This document shows positions 33,292 to 42,229 of a stretch of 64,000 bases of DNA, one piece after another. Source of the stretch: Lachnospiraceae bacterium (GTDB lineage Bacteria; Bacillota_A; Clostridia; Lachnospirales; Lachnospiraceae); the NCBI GenBank assembly GCA_017522685.1, contig JAFWYN010000030.1:1-64000 (forward strand), written 5' to 3'. The stretch's first letter is position 1. Each line of letters begins with the position of its first letter. The notes under the pieces are model-generated. The model made no database searches. It worked only from the letters and a program-made list of their open reading frames with translations, and had not been told where the DNA came from. Made by a program: the position numbers and the translations under genes.

Positions 33292-34146
33292 GTGGAGCTA
33301 TGGTTTAGTGAATATCATGCACCGGATGTGAAGCACAGCATCCGTATGAACAGGCATTTGTATTCCCGCAAAAGCGATTATCAGCAAATTGATATTTTTG
33401 AAACGCCGGAGTTTGGAAAGGTGCTGGCTTTGGACGGCAATGTGATGCTGACGGAGCGGGACGAATTTATTTATGATGAAATGATTACCCATGTGCCCAT
33501 GTCGGTACACCCCAATATTCAGGATGTGCTGGTCATCGGTGCAGGAGACGGCGGAGTGGTGAAGGAGCTGACACGCTATGAAAGCGTTAAGCGTATTGAT
33601 TTGGTGGAAATGGACCCCCAGGTGGTGGAGGCCTGCAGGGCTTATTTGCCGGAGAATGCCAGCCGTTTGGATGACAGCAGAGTCCATATTTATTATGACA
33701 ATGCGCTACGGTTTATCCGACGCTGTAAAGAGGAATATGACTTGATTATTGTGGATTCCAATGATCCTTTCGGTCCTTCGGAAGGGTACTTTACCAGAGA
33801 GTTTTACGGCATCTGCTACAATGCCCTGAGGGAGGACGGCATAATGGTGAATCAGCAGGGGAGTCCCTTTTACAAGCATGATGCGGAGGCCATGCAGAGA
33901 AGTCACAAGCGCATCGTAAACACCTTTCCCATCAGTCGTGTGTATCAGGCCCACATTCCCACCTATGCGGCAGGGTATTGGCTCTTTGGCTTTGCCAGCA
34001 AGAAGTACCACCCCATTGATGATTTCGACGGAGAGAAGTGGAAGAAGCTGAATCTGGGGACCAGGTATTATACCACCAAGCTACATGTGGGGGCATTTTA
34101 TCTGCCCGCTTATTTGGAGAAAATGTTAGAGGAGGTAGAGGGATGA
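33292..34146 (+). CDS. speE: spermidine synthase (aminopropyltransferase)
   Basis: This encodes 284 residues from a GTG start (AGGAGGAG upstream). Family motifs: LALDGNVMLTERDEFIYDEM, the dcSAM-binding VIGAGDGGVVKEL, VEMDPQVVEACRAYLP and IIVDSNDPFGPSEGYF. It transfers an aminopropyl group from decarboxylated SAM to putrescine. No SpeD (SAM decarboxylase) lies in this window. It is encoded alongside a second, carboxyspermidine-type route. Confidence 0.95.
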   Translation: MELWFSEYHAPDVKHSIRMNRHLYSRKSDYQQIDIFETPEFGKVLALDGNVMLTERDEFIYDEMITHVPMSVHPNIQDVLVIGAGDGGVVKELTRYESVKRIDLVEMDPQVVEACRAYLPENASRLDDSRVHIYYDNALRFIRRCKEEYDLIIVDSNDPFGPSEGYFTREFYGICYNALREDGIMVNQQGSPFYKHDAEAMQRSHKRIVNTFPISRVYQAHIPTYAAGYWLFGFASKKYHPIDDFDGEKWKKLNLGTRYYTTKLHVGAFYLPAYLEKMLEEVEG

Positions 34147-35000
34147 TTGGAAAAAATATTGAGACCTTTATCGGTTGCGACCACGAATATGAGGAAGCGA
34201 AGATGGTGTTGTTTGGAGCACCCTTTGATTCCACCACCAGCTTCCGGCCGGGAGCACGATTCGGCTCCTCGGCCATCCGCCACGAAAGCTTCGGGCTGGA
34301 AACCTACAGCCCCTATCAGGATAAGGATTTGTTGGATGTAAAGGTTTTTGACAGCGGGGATTTGGAGCTTTGCTTCGGCAGTGCGGAAAGTGCTTTGGGG
34401 GATATCGAGACAAGGACCCGGAGGATTTTGGAGGATGAGAAATTACCTGTACTCATAGGAGGCGAGCATCTGGTGACCTTGGGGGCAGTCCGGACAGTTT
34501 ATGAAAAGTACCCGGATATACACATCATCCATTTTGATGCCCATGCAGATTTGAGAGATGACTATTTGGGTGTGAAGTTAAGCCACGCCTGTGTCATGCG
34601 GCGATGCCATGAATTGGTGGGGGACGGAAGGATTCACCAGTTCTGCATCCGTAGCGGAGATAGGGAAGAATTTGCCTTCGCAAAGGAGCATACAGACATG
34701 CATCGGTTTTCTTTTGAAGGCTTGAATGAGGTGGTGGAAGGTTTACGAGAGGCTCAGGTGCCGGTGTATTTCACTATCGACTTAGATTGCCTGGACCCGT
34801 CAGCCTTTCCGGGCACAGGCACCCCCGAAGCAGGAGGTGTAAGCTTTTTGCAGTTACTGGAGGCGATCCTACAGGTTAGTGAGTTGCAGATTGTGGGAGC
34901 CGATATCAACGAGCTGGCCCCCATGCTGGACAGTAGCGGCGTATCCACTGCAACTGCATGTAAGGTGCTGCGGGAGTTGTTGTTGGCACTTGCAAGGTAG
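34143..35000 (+). CDS. speB: agmatinase (ureohydrolase)
   Basis: This encodes 285 residues. Mn-site motifs of ureohydrolases: GGEHLVTLG, HFDAHADLRD, SHACVMRR and FTIDLDCLDPS. It converts agmatine to putrescine and urea, following the speA product. The ATG at 34143 overlaps the speE stop (ATGA); the longer frame opens inside speE and is rejected. Confidence 0.94.
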   Translation: MIGKNIETFIGCDHEYEEAKMVLFGAPFDSTTSFRPGARFGSSAIRHESFGLETYSPYQDKDLLDVKVFDSGDLELCFGSAESALGDIETRTRRILEDEKLPVLIGGEHLVTLGAVRTVYEKYPDIHIIHFDAHADLRDDYLGVKLSHACVMRRCHELVGDGRIHQFCIRSGDREEFAFAKEHTDMHRFSFEGLNEVVEGLREAQVPVYFTIDLDCLDPSAFPGTGTPEAGGVSFLQLLEAILQVSELQIVGADINELAPMLDSSGVSTATACKVLRELLLALAR

Positions 35001-35121
35001 TAAAAAGTGGCTTAATATTTCGAGAAAACCGGAGGTGGAAGAGAGAAAAGACTAAGCCAAAACTCAGAAATCAGAAAAAATAGCTTAATTTGGAATCAAA
35101 AAGAGGAAAAGGAGATAGAAA

Positions 35122-36381
35122 ATGAGCAGAGTTTTAGTAATCGGCTGCGGCGGAGTGGCGTCAGTAGCTATCAGAAAATGTTGTCAGGTAAGTGAAGTTT
35201 TTACGGAATTGTGTATTGCCAGCAGAACTAGAAGTAAGTGTGATAAGTTGGCGCAGGACTTGGCAGGCAAGACTGCCACAAAGATTACCACCGCGCAGGT
35301 GGATGCAGATGATGTAGGGCAGGTGATTGATTTAATTAATACCTATCAGCCGGATTTGGTCATGAACATTGCCCTGCCCTATCAGGATTTGACCATTATG
35401 GATGCCTGCCTGGCTTGCGGCGTGAACTATATGGATACCGCCAACTATGAGCCGGAGGATACGGACGCACCGGAGTGGAGAGCTATCTATGAGAAGCGTT
35501 GCGAGGAAAAGGGCTTCTCAGCTTACTTTGATTATAGCTGGCAGTGGGCTTATAAGGAGAAGTTTGAGAAGGCCGGACTTACTGCCCTTCTGGGTTGTGG
35601 TTTTGACCCGGGTGTAACCCAGGCTTACTGCGCTTATGCTAAGAAACATGAATTTGACACCATTGATACTATTGATATTTTGGATTGTAACGGCGGCGAC
35701 CACGGCTACCCCTTTGCCACCAACTTCAATCCGGAAATTAACCTTCGTGAGGTATCTGCACCGGGCAGCTACTGGGAGGATGGTCATTGGGTGGAAATCC
35801 CTGCCATGAGCATTAAGAGGGAATATGATTTCGATTGCGTGGGTAAAAAGGATATGTACCTGCTTCATCACGAGGAAATCGAGTCCTTGGCTTTGAATAT
35901 TCCCGAGGTAAAGAGAATTCGCTTCTTTATGACCTTTGGTCAAAGCTACCTGACCCATATGAAATGTTTGGAAAATGTGGGGATGCTTTCCACCACGCCC
36001 ATTCCTTTTGAAGGTAAGGAAATCGTGCCCATTCAGTTTTTAAAGGCACTGCTCCCGGATCCGGCCAGCTTAGGTCCCCGCACTCACGGCAAGACCAATA
36101 TCGGCTGTATCTTCACCGGTAAGAAGGACGGCAAGGAAAAGACCTACTATATCTACAATGTGTGTGACCATCAGGAGTGTTACCGCGAGGTGGAAAGCCA
36201 GGCCATCAGCTATACCACCGGTGTGCCGGCTATGTGCGGGGCATTGATGCTGCTGACCGGTCAATGGAACAAGGCCGGTGTGTATACCGTGGAGGAATTT
36301 AACCCGGATCCCTTCCTGGATGCACTGGATAAGTATGGTCTGCCCCGCAGGGAAAATCACAACCCTGTTCTGGTGGACTGA
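35122..36381 (+). CDS. carboxyspermidine (carboxynorspermidine) dehydrogenase
   Basis: This encodes 419 residues of the saccharopine dehydrogenase fold: VIGCGGVASVAIRKC (NADPH loop), IASRTRSKCDKLA, ALPYQDLTIMDACLACG, LGCGFDPGVTQAYCAYA and ILDCNGGDHGYPFATNF. It reductively condenses aspartate semialdehyde with putrescine to carboxyspermidine. The decarboxylase partner overlaps it by one base, which fixes the assignment better than sequence alone. The 121-bp gap before it contains a short TGGCTTA/TAAGCCA inverted repeat. Confidence 0.93.
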   Translation: MSRVLVIGCGGVASVAIRKCCQVSEVFTELCIASRTRSKCDKLAQDLAGKTATKITTAQVDADDVGQVIDLINTYQPDLVMNIALPYQDLTIMDACLACGVNYMDTANYEPEDTDAPEWRAIYEKRCEEKGFSAYFDYSWQWAYKEKFEKAGLTALLGCGFDPGVTQAYCAYAKKHEFDTIDTIDILDCNGGDHGYPFATNFNPEINLREVSAPGSYWEDGHWVEIPAMSIKREYDFDCVGKKDMYLLHHEEIESLALNIPEVKRIRFFMTFGQSYLTHMKCLENVGMLSTTPIPFEGKEIVPIQFLKALLPDPASLGPRTHGKTNIGCIFTGKKDGKEKTYYIYNVCDHQECYREVESQAISYTTGVPAMCGALMLLTGQWNKAGVYTVEEFNPDPFLDALDKYGLPRRENHNPVLVD

Positions 36382-37604
36382 TGAAGAGGAAGATAGATAC
36401 CCGTCCCATGTTTGCCGCATTGGATGGGCAGACGCCTAACGAGGTGTTTGGGAAGATTCCCACACCCTGTTACATCATTGAAGAAAAAAAGTTAAAAGAA
36501 AACGGTCGCATCCTGGCAGAAGTAAGTAAGCGCACCGGCTGTAAGATACTGCTGGCCCAGAAGGCCTTTTCCAATTTTGATTGTTATCCCTTGCTGGAAC
36601 CTTACCTGGCAGGTACGGAGGCCAGTGGTCTCTACGAGGCCAGACTGGGGGCAGAGGAAATGCCGTGGAAGGAAGTTCATGTATTTTGCGGAGCTTACCG
36701 TGAGGAGGAAATGGATGAACTGTTACGGTATGCGGACCATATTGTGTTTAATTCGCCGAGGCAGTTGGAAAAGTTTGGACTACAGGCAAAGCAGGCCGGA
36801 AAAAGCATAGGGCTACGCATCAATCCGGAGTGTTCCACCCAGGAGGGACATTCCATTTATGACCCCTGTGCACCGGGAAGCCGTCTGGGAACCACCCGGG
36901 CCATGTGGAAACAGCTGATGACAGAGGAACTGGTGGCACTGTTGGATGGGTTGCATTTTCACACTCTTTGCGAGCAGGATGCGGAGGATTTGGAGACTAC
37001 CCTGCAGGCTGTGGAAGAGATGTTTGGTGATGTACTTCCTGCCATGAAATGGCTGAATATGGGTGGCGGGCATCATATTACCCGCCCCGGCTATAATATT
37101 GAGAAGCTGGAGAAATGTATTCGCTATGCACAGGAGAAGTGGCAGCTGGAAGTGTATCTGGAACCGGGAGAAGCGGTAGCCTTGAATGCAGGCTATCTGG
37201 CTACACGAGTACTGGATGTGGTGCTGAATGAGGACACCCGGATTGCCATCCTGGATGCCAGTGCAGCTTGCCATATGCCGGATGTGATAGAGATGCCTTA
37301 CACGCCGCCTTTGTATGGTGCTGAGGCTAACGGTACCACATCATATACCTATCGCTTGGCTGGCCCCACCTGCCTGGCGGGGGATGTGATAGGAGATTAT
37401 GATTTTAGAGAGGAGTTACAGGAGGGAGATTTACTACTCTTTGGTGATATGGCCATTTATACCACCTGCAAAAACAATACCTTTAACGGCATGCCCTTAC
37501 CCAATATTTGGAAAAGAACTGTAGACGGTGAACTTGTCAGACTCACCAGCTTTGGGTATAATGAATTCAAAAGTCGGTTGGGAAGTAAGATGCATACGGA
37601 TTAA
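36381..37604 (+). CDS. nspC: carboxynorspermidine/carboxyspermidine decarboxylase
   Basis: This encodes 407 residues of a fold-III (alanine racemase-like) decarboxylase related to LysA. PLP lysine in ILLAQKAFSNFD; LRINPECSTQEG, LHFHTLCEQDAEDLE, NMGGGHHITRPGY and LEPGEAVALNAG are family hallmarks. It produces spermidine from carboxyspermidine. The start overlaps the preceding TGA. It completes the route arginine - agmatine - putrescine - carboxyspermidine - spermidine. Confidence 0.95.
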   Translation: MKRKIDTRPMFAALDGQTPNEVFGKIPTPCYIIEEKKLKENGRILAEVSKRTGCKILLAQKAFSNFDCYPLLEPYLAGTEASGLYEARLGAEEMPWKEVHVFCGAYREEEMDELLRYADHIVFNSPRQLEKFGLQAKQAGKSIGLRINPECSTQEGHSIYDPCAPGSRLGTTRAMWKQLMTEELVALLDGLHFHTLCEQDAEDLETTLQAVEEMFGDVLPAMKWLNMGGGHHITRPGYNIEKLEKCIRYAQEKWQLEVYLEPGEAVALNAGYLATRVLDVVLNEDTRIAILDASAACHMPDVIEMPYTPPLYGAEANGTTSYTYRLAGPTCLAGDVIGDYDFREELQEGDLLLFGDMAIYTTCKNNTFNGMPLPNIWKRTVDGELVRLTSFGYNEFKSRLGSKMHTD

Positions 37605-37645
37605 GCAATATTACAAATACAACCGGGGATATGCAGGGGAATATC

Positions 37646-38188
37646 ATGACAGAATTCATTATGGTAAGACATGGAGAACCGGATTATAGCGTAGTGGAAG
37701 ACTGGGCAGGAATTGCGGTGGCAAAGAATTTCGCACCTCTTACAGAAAGGGGAACCTGCCAGATACAGGAAACCATTGAAGTGTTGCGGAAGGAGGATGC
37801 ACAGATTATTTTATCCTCTCCTTTCACAAGGTGTATGCAAGGTGCCTGTATGATGTCCAAGGAATTAGGGTTGGATGCGAAGGTGGAGCATGCCTTGTAT
37901 GAGTGGCAGTTGGATAAGACCCATTCTGTTAGAGGGTCGCTACGGGAGAAGTTACTTATATGGCAGTTTAATCACAGGAAGTGGAATCGTTTTAGTAAGT
38001 GGGAGCATCCGGATACCGTAAGGGAACGGGTGCTTCAGGTGTTTGACAAGTATCTTGCTTATGACAAGGTAATTGTTTCCTGTCATGCCATGATGATACT
38101 ATATACATTAGGGGATAAAGTCCCTACGCAATACGGACAGATTCGAAGAATCCGATATGATGGGAAGACTTTACAGGAGGTGCAGTGA
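37646..38188 (+). CDS. histidine phosphatase superfamily protein
   Basis: This encodes 180 residues. The phosphoglycerate-mutase-like RHG motif is in MVRHGEPDY near the N-terminus; LSSPFTRCMQGA and VSCHAMMILYTLGD carry the second catalytic histidine. It is short, with the substrate cap reduced, so a small-molecule phosphatase is likely. I place the start at 37646 with AGGGGA 5 nt upstream. It follows nspC by 41 bp and precedes an HD-domain gene by 1-bp overlap. Confidence 0.85.
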   Translation: MTEFIMVRHGEPDYSVVEDWAGIAVAKNFAPLTERGTCQIQETIEVLRKEDAQIILSSPFTRCMQGACMMSKELGLDAKVEHALYEWQLDKTHSVRGSLREKLLIWQFNHRKWNRFSKWEHPDTVRERVLQVFDKYLAYDKVIVSCHAMMILYTLGDKVPTQYGQIRRIRYDGKTLQEVQ

Positions 38189-38889
38189 TGCTAAAGTGTA
38201 AAAAAGAAAAGAAACGTTTAGAGAAAATATTGAAGGGTTACGGCCCCGGCTTAGACCCGGTAGCAGCTACCCACTCCTTTGTAAAGGAACTCCTTGATCC
38301 TCAGCCGGACCGTTATGATAAGACCTACCGGTATGAGCATTCCTTACGTGCCGCCCTTTGGGGAAAGAGGATTGCAGAGGCGGAAGGCTGGGACAGTGAG
38401 CCCCTGGTAATGGCCTGTCTTTTGCATGATACGGGCTACCCGTTCTGTGAAACCATGGAGGAGTGGAACATGCACCCCACATACGGCGCAGAGGTGGCGA
38501 AATTATTCTTACAGAAAATCGGCTATTATGAGGAACTGACGGAGAATATTTGTCAGGCCATCCGCATTCACGATAAATGGAATGATGTGCCGGAGGATGC
38601 TACGCCTTTTGAGCTGAGCGTGCGAGATGCGGACGATTTGGACCGTTTTGATATTATGCGTGTGTGTATGATTGGACGGAGTGATATTGGGGAGCGTAGC
38701 GCCAGAGAGTTGATTGAAGTGTGCGAAAAGCGTCAGCAAAGAGCAGAAGACTGGAAGGACAGAATTTGCGGAACGGATACTGCCGCTAAATTCTGGGAAG
38801 AGAAGCTTCAGATACAAAGAAAACTTTATGAGGATTTGAAGGAAGAAATGCAAGGAACACTGGAGATGGAGAAGTTATTGGAGGGATAG
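38188..38889 (+). CDS. HD-domain metal-dependent phosphohydrolase
   Basis: This encodes about 233 residues. The HD motif pattern is complete: YRYEHSLRAALWG, LLHDTGYP (HD pair), the following HPTYG and IRIHDKW, and SVRDADDLDRFD (final Asp). Such enzymes hydrolyse nucleotides or other phosphoesters. It is translationally coupled to the histidine phosphatase (TGATG). AGGAGG precedes the ATG. Substrate unknown. Confidence 0.85.
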   Translation: MLKCKKEKKRLEKILKGYGPGLDPVAATHSFVKELLDPQPDRYDKTYRYEHSLRAALWGKRIAEAEGWDSEPLVMACLLHDTGYPFCETMEEWNMHPTYGAEVAKLFLQKIGYYEELTENICQAIRIHDKWNDVPEDATPFELSVRDADDLDRFDIMRVCMIGRSDIGERSARELIEVCEKRQQRAEDWKDRICGTDTAAKFWEEKLQIQRKLYEDLKEEMQGTLEMEKLLEG

Positions 38890-38891
38890 TT

Positions 38892-39200
38892 ATGAGAAGG
38901 ATTCCTTTTTTAGAAAACCCAACAGCACAGATGGTGTTGGAATATACCGGAATACCGTGCTATGCAGAAGTGAAAAAAATCATTTTGGCAGAGTGTGAAA
39001 AGAATAATGAAATACTTTTGGTAGGAGATGCAGCCGGCCATCCCAGTGAAACCCATGTGATGATTGAGTTTGTAGGGAAACCTCAAAACCAGTATGACAA
39101 TCTTAAAACTGACAAATGCAGGGGTGGAATATATCAATACCTGTTTCTTTATGACAACAATGGTATATGCCAGATCAATTTTGACAAGGCAATGGACTAA
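38892..39200 (+). CDS. hypothetical protein, 102 aa
   Basis: This encodes 102 residues with no signal or membrane segment, beginning MRRIPFLENPTAQMVLEYTG and containing a possible strand-rich half (EILLVGDAAGHPSETHVMIEF). GGAGGGA precedes the ATG, and it lies 2 bp after the HD gene, so it is a real operon member. I recognise no family. Confidence 0.6.
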   Translation: MRRIPFLENPTAQMVLEYTGIPCYAEVKKIILAECEKNNEILLVGDAAGHPSETHVMIEFVGKPQNQYDNLKTDKCRGGIYQYLFLYDNNGICQINFDKAMD

Positions 39201-39231
39201 GAGGAAACTTTGAATTTATCGGAGGAATATT

Positions 39232-39651
39232 ATGGATAACAACAAAATTGCAGAATTTATCAAGAAGCAAAAAGTTGCTTTTATCTGTTCTGTTGACGAA
39301 GAGGGATTTCCCAATGTAAAAGCAATGCTTAGACCGAGAAAAATCGATGGCTTAAGCCAGTTTTATTTTTCAACAAACACTTCTTCAATGAGAGTAAAAC
39401 AGTATATAAATAATCCGAATGCCAGTATTTACTTCTATCATAAAGGATTGATTAAGTACACTGGTGTTATGTTAAAAGGTAAAATGGAAGTGTTAACTGA
39501 CCAAAAGACAAAAGATATGATTTGGCGCAAAGGGGACACGATGTTCTATAAAGGCGGCGTTACTGACCCCGACTATTGTGTTTTGAGATTTATCGCAGAA
39601 AGCGGAAGATACTATTGTGATTTGAAAACAGAAAGTTTTACAATCGAGTAA
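39232..39651 (+). CDS. pyridoxamine 5'-phosphate oxidase-like flavin-binding protein
   Basis: This encodes 139 residues of a split-barrel FMN/F420-binding fold: VAFICSVDEEGFPNVKAML, FSTNTSSMRVKQYINNPNASIYF, GVMLKGKMEVLTD. It is the general stress protein/PPOX-like group, common in accessory cassettes. GGAGGAA precedes the ATG. First gene of the AT-rich repeat-separated run. Confidence 0.88.
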   Translation: MDNNKIAEFIKKQKVAFICSVDEEGFPNVKAMLRPRKIDGLSQFYFSTNTSSMRVKQYINNPNASIYFYHKGLIKYTGVMLKGKMEVLTDQKTKDMIWRKGDTMFYKGGVTDPDYCVLRFIAESGRYYCDLKTESFTIE

Positions 39652-39679
39652 TATAAATTTCATTAGTAGAGCATGTGAA

Positions 39680-39728
39680 AATTTCAGTCTTGCGAAGAGA
39701 CTGAAAACAACAGAAGATTTGAAGTTGT
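39680..39728 (+). repeat. cassette-region repeat, copy A
   Basis: About 49 bp: TTTCAGTCTT and AGACTGAAA form a hairpin, then GAAGATTTGAAGTT follows. It lies between the PPOX-like gene and the MBL gene. Best copies are this one and 42034-42086. Confidence 0.75.
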
Positions 39729-39799
39729 CGATCTGATTAGTTCGATATAATTTTAATTTTCATAATTAACCAATTTATGAGAGAAGAGGTATAACTATA

Positions 39800-40498
39800 T
39801 TGAAAGTTCAAACTTATGAGAAATACCCGGTAGGGAATATTATATATTTCACAGAGTTTATTGGTGATGCGCCTATTTCAGTTTATGTGATTCGGGGGCA
39901 AAACGGTGATATGCTTGTAGATACAGGTTTTTACACTACTTATAGATCATTAAAACGATGGATTGATGATAATGGCTTTAATATAAAGGATATCTTTATA
40001 ACACACGCACATCCGGATCATGATTGGAATGTTGCTAAATTGCAAAGGGAATATGGGGCGAGAATATGGATATCGCAAAAAGATATTAGTTTGATTCGCA
40101 ATTTCAATTCTCAAAGGCAACATCCGACAAGCAGAAAATTTATCTTTAGAACAAAGTATATTTCTTTTTGGACAAGGATGCCCTTTTTCAAAAGTAAAAA
40201 ATATGAGCCGAATGTTGTGATTGAAAAAGAAGGAACAGAAGTGGCTCTAAAATATGGGTATGATTTTTCTATAGTTTTTCTTCCGGGACATACAAAAGGA
40301 TCATTAGGAATTCTAAAAGAGAAAGTATTATATGCAGGAGACTCATACGCAGTTATTTCGGGAGTGCCGATGATGCCACCTCATGTTGCATCAATAGATT
40401 CAGCTCATGAATCTTATTTAAAGATACAAGAAATGAATCCACAGTATTTGGCTTGTGGTCATGGTGTTCCTTATTATTTTGAAAAAGTTCAAATATGA
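39800..40498 (+). CDS. metallo-beta-lactamase-fold hydrolase
   Basis: This encodes 232 residues from a TTG start with AGAGG about 10 nt upstream. The zinc motif is THAHPDHDWN, with VDTGFYTTY before it, LPGHTKGSLGIL, YAGDSY and a final GHG. The insertion around 105-145 (SRKFIFRTKYISFW) is basic and aromatic. It is AT-rich compared with flanking DNA. Substrate unknown. Confidence 0.85.
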   Translation: MKVQTYEKYPVGNIIYFTEFIGDAPISVYVIRGQNGDMLVDTGFYTTYRSLKRWIDDNGFNIKDIFITHAHPDHDWNVAKLQREYGARIWISQKDISLIRNFNSQRQHPTSRKFIFRTKYISFWTRMPFFKSKKYEPNVVIEKEGTEVALKYGYDFSIVFLPGHTKGSLGILKEKVLYAGDSYAVISGVPMMPPHVASIDSAHESYLKIQEMNPQYLACGHGVPYYFEKVQI

Positions 40499-40540
40499 AA
40501 TACGGCATTGCGAGAAGATTTTGATTTTCAGAATTATGCA

Positions 40541-40590
40541 AATTTCAGTCTTCCGGTAAGCTTGAAAGCACGCATGAATTTGAAGTTTCG
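40541..40590 (+). repeat. cassette-region repeat, copy B (diverged)
   Basis: AATTTCAGTCTT, a changed central arm (AAGCTTGAAA), GCACGC and ATTTGAAGTTTCG match copies A and E in order and spacing. It lies between the MBL gene and the Cys-rich gene. Confidence 0.65.
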
Positions 40591-40620
40591 TAATTGATAT
40601 GTATAAAAAAGGAGATTTTT

Positions 40621-40980
40621 ATGGGAAAGGTGTGTGAACATTGTAAAAAGTTAAAAGATATAATGGAGGTTGCAAAAACCAAACCCCATGAATATTTGCG
40701 TATAGTATATGACCAAATGTATGAGATGTATAAGAACAAAAATCTTAAGTTATATTTTTCAGATTGTTCATTTGAACATTTTTTCAAAGAATTATGCGAG
40801 GAAAAACACTATACTTATTATATTTATATGCAATGTTGTGAATGTGAAAGAATATTTGAATTGGGAGTATGTATTAGAGGATGTCCTGTGTATAAAGTTC
40901 TTGATGAAAAGCCTGACATCAATAAACTTGCTGGAATGGCGCGGATGGATAAAAAGCAATGCTTTTATGATGAAGATTAA
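40621..40980 (+). CDS. small Cys-rich protein, 119 aa
   Basis: This starts at ATG 40621 behind AAGGAGA. CEHCKKLKD near the N-terminus and CCECERIFELGVCIRGC later suggest a zinc-ribbon-like fold. No membrane segment. I recognise no family. The final MDKKQCFYDED is acidic. It belongs to the AT-rich cassette-like run. Confidence 0.6.
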   Translation: MGKVCEHCKKLKDIMEVAKTKPHEYLRIVYDQMYEMYKNKNLKLYFSDCSFEHFFKELCEEKHYTYYIYMQCCECERIFELGVCIRGCPVYKVLDEKPDINKLAGMARMDKKQCFYDED

Positions 40981-41010
40981 AGCACGCGAAGATTTGAAGT
41001 TTACAGCGTG
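40980..41010 (+). repeat. cassette-region repeat, copy C (3' half only)
   Basis: AAGCACGCGAAGATTTGAAGTTT matches the second half of copies A and E; the hairpin half is missing. It begins at the stop codon of the Cys-rich gene. Confidence 0.6.
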
Positions 41011-41038
41011 ATGTTTAACTGACGAGGAGGATGTTAAA

Positions 41039-41512
41039 TTGGGAAATGATATATTGAGATTTAAATGCAGTGGAATAGATGCACAAGGTAAATTTATTCT
41101 TGAATACACAGGGTATGACCTAAATATATCGCCTGAGTTTGTTATTGAGAATCTTTCTTCAAGTGCAAAAACCATAGCAATTACTTTGGAAGATTTGAGC
41201 CATCCAATTAAAGAGTTTACACATTGGATTGTTTGGAATATTCCGGCAACAAATATCATAAGGGAAGAAATTCCATCAGGAAAAAATATAGAAGCATATA
41301 AAAATGCAAAGCAGGGACTTGCTTATGGTTGGCATCGATATGCAGGACCTAAGCCACCTAAAGGTAAGAAACATTTATATAGGTTTACACTGTATGCATT
41401 AGATTGTGAAATGGATTTGTCTGCAAATGTATTCAAAAAGACATTCTTAAAAAAGGCTGAAGGACATATTTTGCAAAAGGGTGAGATTACAGGAGAATTT
41501 GCTACTGAATAA
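41039..41512 (+). CDS. YbhB/YbcL family (PEBP-like) protein
   Basis: This encodes 157 residues from a TTG start, GAGGAGG 8 nt upstream; the ATG at 41030 is in another frame. PEBP features: SPEFVIENLSSSAKTIAITLEDL, FTHWIVWNIPA, IPSG, AYGWHRYAGPKPPKGKKHLYRF. Bacterial members have a ligand pocket of unknown role. AT-rich, in the repeat-separated run. Confidence 0.87.
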   Translation: MGNDILRFKCSGIDAQGKFILEYTGYDLNISPEFVIENLSSSAKTIAITLEDLSHPIKEFTHWIVWNIPATNIIREEIPSGKNIEAYKNAKQGLAYGWHRYAGPKPPKGKKHLYRFTLYALDCEMDLSANVFKKTFLKKAEGHILQKGEITGEFATE

Positions 41513-41566
41513 CAAAACACCTATCTTACATAGAGTTTGAAACACAAGAGGGTTACGGAGAAATTT

Positions 41567-42028
41567 ATGAAAATAGTATTATACAGAATATGGCAATGCA
41601 CTTGGGGTGTATTACAAACATTCCTAGGATTGATTATGTTCGTAAAGTATTTTAAGAGCAAACATTATACTTACCACGGGGCTGTTGTCACCGAATGGAA
41701 TGCGAATGCAAGTGTATCTTTGGGGTTATTTGTATTCATCGCTCATGAGGAACCTTGGTTTGAAAAATATAAGGAACAGATGGAAACCGAGGAACTTTAT
41801 TCCCGCCTGCTGGTCCATGAATATGGTCATACAATTCAATCTCTTATACTTGGACCACTATACTTGATTGTTATTGGAATTCCTTCTACAATGTGGGCGT
41901 TTTTGTTTGAGAAGAAACGAAAAGATGAGCAAATACCCTATGGAGCTTTCTTTCCAGAAAAATGGGCGAATAGACTTGGGGAATGGGTGACAGGCAAGAA
42001 ATCTATAGATATGCTTGTGATAGATTAG
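41567..42028 (+). CDS. membrane protein with HEYGH metalloprotease-like motif
   Basis: This encodes about 153 residues. One N-terminal hydrophobic stretch (CTWGVLQTFLGLIMFV), then HEYGHTIQSLILGPLYLIVIGIPSTMW, placing an HExxH zinc motif beside a second membrane segment, and a C-terminal EKWANRLGEWV. The layout suggests a small membrane-associated zinc protease or a degenerate relative. CGGAG precedes the ATG at 41567. No named family recognised. Confidence 0.65.
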   Translation: MKIVLYRIWQCTWGVLQTFLGLIMFVKYFKSKHYTYHGAVVTEWNANASVSLGLFVFIAHEEPWFEKYKEQMETEELYSRLLVHEYGHTIQSLILGPLYLIVIGIPSTMWAFLFEKKRKDEQIPYGAFFPEKWANRLGEWVTGKKSIDMLVID

Positions 42029-42033
42029 AGAGA

Positions 42034-42086
42034 CAACTTTCAGTCTTGTGGAGAGACTGAAAGCACACGAAGATTTGAAGTTTCAC
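42034..42086 (+). repeat. cassette-region repeat, copy E (best copy)
   Basis: AACTTTCAGTCTT and AGACTGAAAG pair as a hairpin; CACACGAAGATTTGAAGTT follows. The outer ends AACTTTCAGTCTT and AAGATTTGAAGTT are imperfect inverses, so two alternative folds are possible. It follows the HEYGH gene. Confidence 0.75.
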
Positions 42087-42104
42087 ATTAGCATAGTAGT
42101 AAAA

Positions 42105-42229
42105 ATCCATTAAAAACGAGGGTGTTATGGAACATAACGCTGATGTTTTGCTACGAAACTTGATTTACATATAATCAAGGTTGTAAAATTTGATTGTTAA
42201 AATCAATTTAATCTGAATGGAGGAAAATT
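42105..42229. promoter_or_regulatory. operator-like palindromes before the XRE gene
   Basis: GTTATGGAACATAAC, TTGATTTACATATAATCAA and TTGATTGTTAAAATCAA are successive short inverted repeats; the last two share TTGATT/AATCAA half-sites. Placed just before a small XRE gene, they are likely autoregulatory sites. Confidence 0.4.

Noticed and set aside
34038..34142. Longer agmatinase start inside speE
   Set aside because: The ATG at 34143 overlaps the speE stop in the usual coupled manner and gives the family N-terminus.
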